From Rhytidiadelphus loreus (lineage: Eukaryota; Streptophyta; Bryopsida; Hypnales; Hylocomiaceae): a DNA stretch of 64,000 bases. Location of the stretch: the NCBI GenBank assembly GCA_947034895.1, contig OX344761.1, positions 24,750,863-24,814,862 of the forward strand. The letters run 5' to 3'. Below the pieces are notes generated by a model. That model was not told where the DNA came from and searched no databases. It was given only the letters and a program-made list of their open reading frames with translations. This document shows positions 58,385 through 64,000 of the stretch, piece by piece; the stretch's first letter is position 1; the number at the start of each line of letters is the position of its first letter. Position numbers and translations under genes: made by a program.

Positions 58385-59130
58385 AGGATTCTCTAGTTAA
58401 CTTGTTCAAGTGCATCCTTCCAAAAATTTTAAGTGAATATTTCCAGCAATTGCAAGTTTGATGTAAACTTCAAAATGTAAGCATTTCTAGCCCTTTTAAA
58501 TGATGAGGTTTTGTTTTTCAACATTTTTACAAAAACACACGTATATTATATAACTTGTGCATTTAGTCAATATGTTGAAAAATGGATTGAAAATACATGA
58601 ATATTTTTTTACAATCAGCTTTAAAAGAATTACAAAGTGGAAGGTGGTAATAAATGAATGAAAAAACTAAACTCCTAATAACCCATAAGAAAATTGATAA
58701 TTGATAATTCCAATGGTGAAAATGTTATAGTAAAAAATTGGTATTTTAAAAAAAAAATTATTTGTTGCAAGTTGAATTTGATAGAATATAACTCTAAATA
58801 CAGGTGCCAATGTTTTTAAAAATCCAAAGCTTAAACCTTGAACATCTAAACAACTTCATTTTCGATGCAACATGGATATTTAGTGCCTATTTTGGCATAG
58901 AATTGAAGTGTTCAATAATGACAAAAGTTTGTATTTATGCTAAGTTGGATTCAATGACACATGACATTCCCAATTTGGATCATCATTGTACCTCCTACAT
59001 ATCTTGGAAGTTGCAAAATGGTCTTGTATTTTTCATGTATGGAGCCATATTTGAGCATGATAAGGTTAAAATGTTAAAATGATATCCAAACAAAAGATGC
59101 TAATTGTTGAGTTATCAATTCAATAGTATA
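58385..59130 (+). repeat. Long AT-rich dispersed repeat, copy R3
   Basis: The first 300 bp match 8880-9243 and 17442-17790. The later part (58926-59130: GACACATGACATTCCCAATT, ATATCCAAACAAAAGATGC) matches 10440-10680. Order and spacing are roughly kept, so all copies derive from one element larger than 1 kb. No coding frame. Confidence 0.55.
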
Positions 59131-59209
59131 TGTCTTTTCATATTTTAGTATATAATTTATATTCTAGGAGTCAAATAAAAAATATACATACTCATTAGAA
59201 GGGGTTTGA

Positions 59210-59410
59210 GGGCAATGGAAGACAACTTGAAGCCTATTTCCTTTGTTGGGAACTATAGTTAGAATATTTAATAATAAAAAATTATTAAAAAATTATTAAA
59301 AAATTATTAGAAAAATTATTAAATATTAATATTTGACATGGCATGGTCTCGGCCATGTTAGACTATAGATGTCGTAGAGTTCTCACAATCTGGGAACTTG
59401 CAATCTTTGA
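59210..59410 (+). repeat. Double-palindrome dispersed repeat, copy E
   Basis: Leading part GAGGGCAATGG, AAGCCTATTTCC, GTTGGGAAC (59211-59254); AT-only tract; TTGACATGGCATGGTCTCGG then CCATGTTAGAC; then GTTCTCACAATCTGGGAAC near 59381-59399. This is the same order as copy B and as reversed copy F. Confidence 0.6.
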
Positions 59411-60360
59411 AGCCCTCAAATTTCATCTAATGATTTGTCACAAATCTACAAGGATTAAATTATTAAGAAAAATAAACCTCTAAAATTCCATTTCATTTTG
59501 AGCCCCCAAAATGCAAAATATAGTCACTCTTCTATTATATTTTTCAATAAAAAAAATATAAAGAATCAAAATTGTAACAACAAGACCTTAATCATGTAGA
59601 ATACATAAAAAAGTTTTAAACTCAAATTCCTTATAACTTGTGAGATCTATAAACTCAAAATAGAAAGTTTTTTTTTCTATGATTGCTTGTGGGGGTTATC
59701 TTAACTTCAAAATTCATTACATATTAGAGGATGTTGAATTCACTTTGCATCTTTTAGTATGATGCAAAAGCTAGGGGTGAAAAATAGCATGACCCCAAAG
59801 CATAACTTGCATCCACTTTGTGAAATGCTTGTGCACCTTTCATTATTATGATCCCATTGAAAACAATAAAACATCCCCAAACAATAAATTTATCAAAATT
59901 TCAAAATGGCATTTTCTACAATCCAAATTGTAAATTTTCCATATTGTAACAATAAAAAGGAAGAGGGAAAAAAATTAAATTCAAACACAATTTTATGGCT
60001 TTAAGAGATGATTTTTCATACCATTGCCCTTAAACAAGAATATTCTCAAGTATCAAAAAATTTGCCAAGTGGCAATTCTCACAAGTCTTTTAGTAATTGC
60101 GGATTTTGAAATTTTGAGGCCAAATGACTCAAAAATTCATAAAAAAAATGCATCCAAACTCAGGTGTGCTTCCAAAAGTATATTTTCAAATTTGTATAAA
60201 AAATGCTCATCCAAGAATATAAATATAAAATGCAAACAAGTCAAATGTCTAACATGAGCATTTAACCCAAGACTTAGAAACTACATTTTGGTTGCAAAGA
60301 ATTTTAGGGCTTAAACATTTGGCATGGATGTGCAACCCTTCCCCCCTTTATTTATAGCTG
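59411..60360. other. AT-rich intergenic DNA
   Basis: No gene recognised. The open frame 60024-60257 is Lys/Ser/Asn-rich chance coding of AT-rich DNA. Confidence 0.5.
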
Positions 60361-60600
60361 GGGTGAACTGACCCCCTCGCTTATCCTCAAAGGAAAATCT
60401 TGAAATTTTTTATTTCCCACACATGATAAAATTTGCAATTTTTGAATTCATATTTGCAATCAGAGACCCCAAATGAGTTAGAAGAGGTGTAGAGCATACA
60501 TTTTCTAGGCACAAAATAGTTTTTTTTTTTTTTTTTTTTTTTTTTTCACTTGCATCCCTTGGATTGACTTGGGGGGACGAGCAAAGGAGTCACTTCACCT
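60361..60600. repeat. Inverted-repeat element (MITE-like) containing a long poly-T tract
   Basis: GGGTGAACTGACCCCCTCGC at 60361 is imperfectly inverted at 60570-60600, whose complement reads AGGTGAAGTGACTCCTTTGC. The arms are about 25 bp with several mismatches. A T run of about 27 lies inside (60520-60546). Non-coding. Confidence 0.5.
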
Positions 60601-61356
60601 TGATCTTATTTACCTATGGAAGGACACGTTCCCCTATGACCAAGGCCATCACCAAAATACTCCAATTATTGACCCAATAGTTGCCTTCTTTGTTTCTTCA
60701 TTAAATAGTAAAGTCATCCATTCAATCTTATAGTCTTGTAGCGTCTTTATAATGTTAAAGTATATGCTTCAAAAGTGAAAATTTCATTTTTTTGGTTCAA
60801 TCATCAAGAGATTAAGCTAGCATTCACCAAACACAAGTAAGATTTTGTCCCACAATCTCCTCAGAGAAGAATTCAAGGTACACACATTGTTTGAACAATA
60901 TAAGTTGTACAATACAAGTTAAGTCAATTAGTGTGAGACACTCTAATTATTTTATATTGCATTTTTCTACTAGAACAAAGACCTTGCTTGTTTCCTTGGC
61001 AATTTGCTTGGAGGTTTGATTCTGAATCGTTAAGAACACGAACGCGGCTCCCCATTTCATTGTCACAAGAATCGTTGCTGCTGAGTTGCAGAGGCGGTCA
61101 CAATTACGTTAAGCTTGAGGTGTGGCAGTTTCTTGAAGAACTCCGAATTAGCAAAGAAAATGTAGGTCCCTATACGTTACGGTCCACGGCAGGCGATGTC
61201 AGGAAAAACTTTCCTTGTTTTTGAAGTGGTAAATGAACATCCAGTGTGCAGCGAAGTGTTACCAAAATAGCAAGAAAGATTTGACCGCCATAGCCATTAC
61301 AAGTGTGCTCTCCGAGTAATCTTTTTATCTCCAAAAGGATTTTAGAACCTCCAGCG
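60601..61356. other. Upstream region of the 61357 gene
   Basis: AT-rich until about 60,980, then higher GC. The plus-strand frame 60988-61224 contains a protein-like stretch (YVKLEVWQFLEELRISKENV) but no family is recognised; it may be a fragment. Confidence 0.35.
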
Positions 61357-61659
61357 ATGGCACGCTCTTGGACTCTGTCACTGTTCTTTGGAGTTCTGCT
61401 CCTTCTCAATGTTTTCGCAGCGGAGTCCCTGGCGCGACAGTTAGATGATGCGGCTTTAGGCGAGCCTGGGAGGCATATCTATCCCCGTCCACCGGCTCCG
61501 AAGGCTCCACACGAGGCGACGAAGCTCCAACCCGCGAGTTTAGACGAGGCGAAGAAGGTCATTCTAGCTAGTTGTCATTCTCGTTGTTCGCTTGAATTCT
61601 GTAAGCACGTCTGTGTGCAATCCTTGGAAAACGGAATAACCTCGTTCATGGTTTTCTAA
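61357..61659 (+). CDS. Small secreted cysteine-containing protein
   Basis: 100 codons in one exon. Residues 1-26 are a clear signal peptide (SLFFGVLLLLNVFAAESLA, then Arg27). The mature part has a proline-rich stretch (PRPPAPKAP, 43-51) and, near the end, four Cys at 73, 77, 82 and 86 spaced C-x3-C-x4-C-x3-C. The paired C-x3-C motif recalls the alpha-hairpinin fold of plant defence peptides, but the inner spacing of 4 is shorter than I know for that family, so no assignment is made. The start ATG sits in GCGATGGC context; an upstream in-frame ATG at 61303 would spoil the signal peptide. It lies between two other secreted-protein genes. Confidence 0.6.
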   Translation: MARSWTLSLFFGVLLLLNVFAAESLARQLDDAALGEPGRHIYPRPPAPKAPHEATKLQPASLDEAKKVILASCHSRCSLEFCKHVCVQSLENGITSFMVF

Positions 61660-63148
61660 TTCTGCATTAATCTGAATGTTTATCCAATCTTCTTGACTTA
61701 CCGCTTAAGAGCGGAGTCTTAAAATACAGAATTCAGGAAAACGTAGTGTACGCATGGCAATCAAAAACGAGATTGAAACATTAGGAGAATGAGAACATTT
61801 CGATTTCCAATATCACAAGTCCAATGTCAAAAGTGATGCTCTATGATGATTGCCATCCTTGCGCAGGCGGTCAGTTCTGCCGGTGAGGCGAAAAAAGAGG
61901 TTACGCGAGGAAATGAAGTAAAGGAAGATGGCTTTGGAGACTGAGACTGGGAAGGAGGCGATGCTTGGGGATGATGGAATGAAAGAGATGGCGGTGGAGG
62001 CGGCAAGTAACTGCGCATGTGAATCCACGAAAATTTCACCTCATTGTTGTACCGTTCGACTCCGAAGTTCTATTCAAGAATGTCCTTTGGTAGTTATTCA
62101 AAGTTTCGACTTTCGAGTGTTCGACAACATCTTCTCCGCAATCTTTGTGAATTTTTCTCGATCCCAGAATACGAGGAGCAGCAATTAAGAATACTATCTA
62201 GAGATATGTCTTTTATCTGCCGAATGATCTGAGCGACCGGTAAGGTAGGAGTACCTAATTAAGTCCGTGTCCTGATTGCAACATAGGACATGACGGCACC
62301 AAGTTTGCAGAATCAAAATGAACGAGAATCTCAACAAAAACTTTAAGTGGTCAAATCGTTGTTGTAGTACCCAAATTGAGTACCAAGTGTACAGACAGAC
62401 AGATTACAGAGTGTTGAACAGCTACTTAAACTAGTTCCTATTTCTCGGCTTCTTAGTACTGTTCATATTGGCGATGCATTAGATCTTCACGGTTAAGGTT
62501 TTTTAACTGTGTGATTATGAAGACACACAGAAGACTTTTCAGTAATTCGGTCGGTTTTATAGTCTTTCTGGCCGAACTCATTAAGCGTTTTCACGTTTCC
62601 ATCATTACTTACAAAAGTGAATTCAGTATCATCTTCGTACTTGTGAGATCCTAATCCGTTCTCTTGAAAACCGTATCTGTGAAATTGGTCACATTGAAAC
62701 GTTATCACTGATGAGTTTCAGATCGAAATGCTGAGAGATCCTTTGGTTTTCCCCTTCCTCCATCAAGTCATTCTCACTTGTTCAAGTCAGGTCAAATCAA
62801 TTTAAGAGATTGTAATGCAATGCAATGATACAATCTTCAAGCTAATAAAAAAAGTGTTGATTTACAGACAGTGAGTACCGTAATGGCTCCACAGTACAGT
62901 ACAGGTAGGTGATGCAGATAGAGTCTTCCATCCATAAATATTTCAGTACGAAAGGGAAACCTAACCTCACCATCGCACTCGGGTACAACTCACCACGAGG
63001 ATCACAAAAACAGACAACTCGGAACATGGTCCACATGTGATGGCAGTAAATCTCGAAGCACTCACCTTCTATTAATGCGGGCAGCTCTATATATTCTCTC
63101 TCAAAGCTCCATTCTCTTCTGCGTCCTGAATGCTTTCCACCATAACCA
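61660..63148. other. Intergenic DNA
   Basis: No gene recognised. A minus-strand frame (61813-62028, GTG start) with Ser/Ala/Ile-rich, organelle-presequence-like content is possible but has no support. The 63,080-63,148 part holds the TATA box (63088-63094) and leader of the next gene. Confidence 0.4.
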
Positions 63149-64000
63149 ATGGCGACCATCATCAAGCCCTTCGGGGCTGTCTCTCTCGTTCTCGTTGCCC
63201 TCCTGCTTGCTCACTCTCTGCTGCTTCCAGCCATGGCCAGGCCTCTCCCTCAGAATCAAAACGCCGTGCAAGCTTCTGGCGTCAGGGTAAGCTAGTTTGC
63301 AACCGTTCCGAGATGGGTTCACAGTACTTAGATGTTTCCATTGTTGAATAGTGCTTGTCATGTGGTGTAATCACATTTTTTCAACATTGAAAGTGCTCAA
63401 CCATGTAGGAGGTCCATAAACTGTCCTTTGAACCCGGTCAGTTTATGGACTTCCTACCTTAGTAGGATTGGGTAGCAGTTTCCAACGTTGATAATCAATG
63501 ATTTTTTTGCTTTGTGTCTAAAGACTACAATGTACTTTAGTGACAACTTAGGCATTTGGTTTAGAGGTTCCATTTAATCCTAACATGACATGTGGCATTG
63601 TCCTAAGGAAAGTAATTTTTCATACTAAAGAAATACATTGTGATAATCTCAAGATGAGGTTTCAAAAGTATTCACCACTTTGCAAGTTGTCCCTTCCATT
63701 TCAATGGTTGGGAGCACACAACATTGCAATCATAAGAACGATAATGTTGTCAAGATTGAAGACCGTCGTGAATGAAGAGTCTCTTGGATCTAGTTTGATT
63801 AGCCATTACACATTTTGCTTTTATAAAAATACATTGAAACATCAATCATGTTGTTTAGCCAATTGTTTCACAAATCCAAGCTAATTGATTTGATGTTGAC
63901 CTCTATGTTTGCATGCCAGGATATTATCTCTAGGAAGTTAGTGGCATTTCAAAAATGGTATGGAGGAGGAGGTTGTGACAATTGTGGATATGGTAATGGC
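63149..64000 (+). CDS. Small secreted glycine-rich protein, truncated by the window end
   Basis: Exon 1 is 63149-63286 (46 codons): signal peptide MATIIKPFGAVSLVLVALLL continuing to PAMA, cleavage after residue 30, next residue Arg. A 633-nt GT-AG phase-0 intron follows. Exon 2 starts at 63920 with Asp (DIISRKLVAFQKWYGGGG, then CDNCGYGNG) and runs off the end of the window. The Gly-rich tail with Cys-x2-Cys resembles plant secreted glycine-rich proteins. TATATAT lies about 60 bp before the ATG. It shares intron position (after the short post-signal segment, phase 0, Asp first in exon 2) with the gene at 53972. Its intron carries a perfect-looking hairpin at 63405-63457. Confidence 0.75.
63405..63457. 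repeat. Intronic hairpin made of MITE-like terminal repeats
   Basis: GTAGGAGGTCCATAAACTG (63405-63423), 15-nt loop, CAGTTTATGGACTTCCTAC (63439-63457): 19-bp arms with one mismatch. The sequence matches the ends of MITE copies 2 and 3 (GGTCCATAAA at 6568, GGTAGGAGG at 7002), so it may be a MITE reduced to its two ends. It sits in the intron of the 63149 gene. Confidence 0.75.

Overview
This is a plant nuclear window. It carries split genes with GT-AG introns for chloroplast proteins (PsbP, ClpR1), a GET-pathway membrane receptor, and small secreted proteins with plant-type signal peptides. GC-richer coding islands sit in very AT-rich DNA full of decayed transposable elements. The look of PsbP, an intronless ClpR1 coding region and the low-GC intergenic DNA suggest a non-seed land plant, most likely a moss. 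That placement is inference; nothing here fixes the species.

Layout. 1-21,300 is gene-poor: short inverted-repeat elements (MITEs) with related ends, a long AT-rich dispersed repeat, retrotransposon debris and a dispersed repeat with paired palindromes. 21,337-24,807 (minus) is a decayed copy of the plastid carbamoyl-phosphate synthase small subunit gene (carA), recognisable exon by exon but broken by frameshifts and stops. 26,933-27,566 is a large fold-back. 29,036-37,815 is the gene-rich core: psbP (+, three exons), GET1/WRB (-, six short exons) and CLPR1 (+, one coding exon). A broken tandem copy of the CLPR1 3' end lies at about 38,110-38,627. 39,168-41,143 is a dead Tc1/mariner transposase. 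41,666-48,456 holds a Stowaway-like MITE with an internal minisatellite, two other short inverted-repeat elements and a 2-kb CACTA element with intact ends and a CTA target duplication. The right end has three genes for small secreted proteins (53,972; 61,357; 63,149, the last cut by the window edge), two of them with the same two-exon architecture.

Functional links: PsbP stabilises the photosystem II oxygen-evolving complex in the thylakoid lumen, and ClpR1 is a non-catalytic subunit of the stromal Clp protease core. GET1 is the ER receptor for tail-anchored proteins and is unrelated. The three secreted-protein genes look like a loose local group, with signal peptides that all end Ala|Arg and, in two, the same TATA-to-ATG distance. 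No CRISPR, rRNA or convincing tRNA was seen. Homology calls are from memory of family motifs; no search was run.
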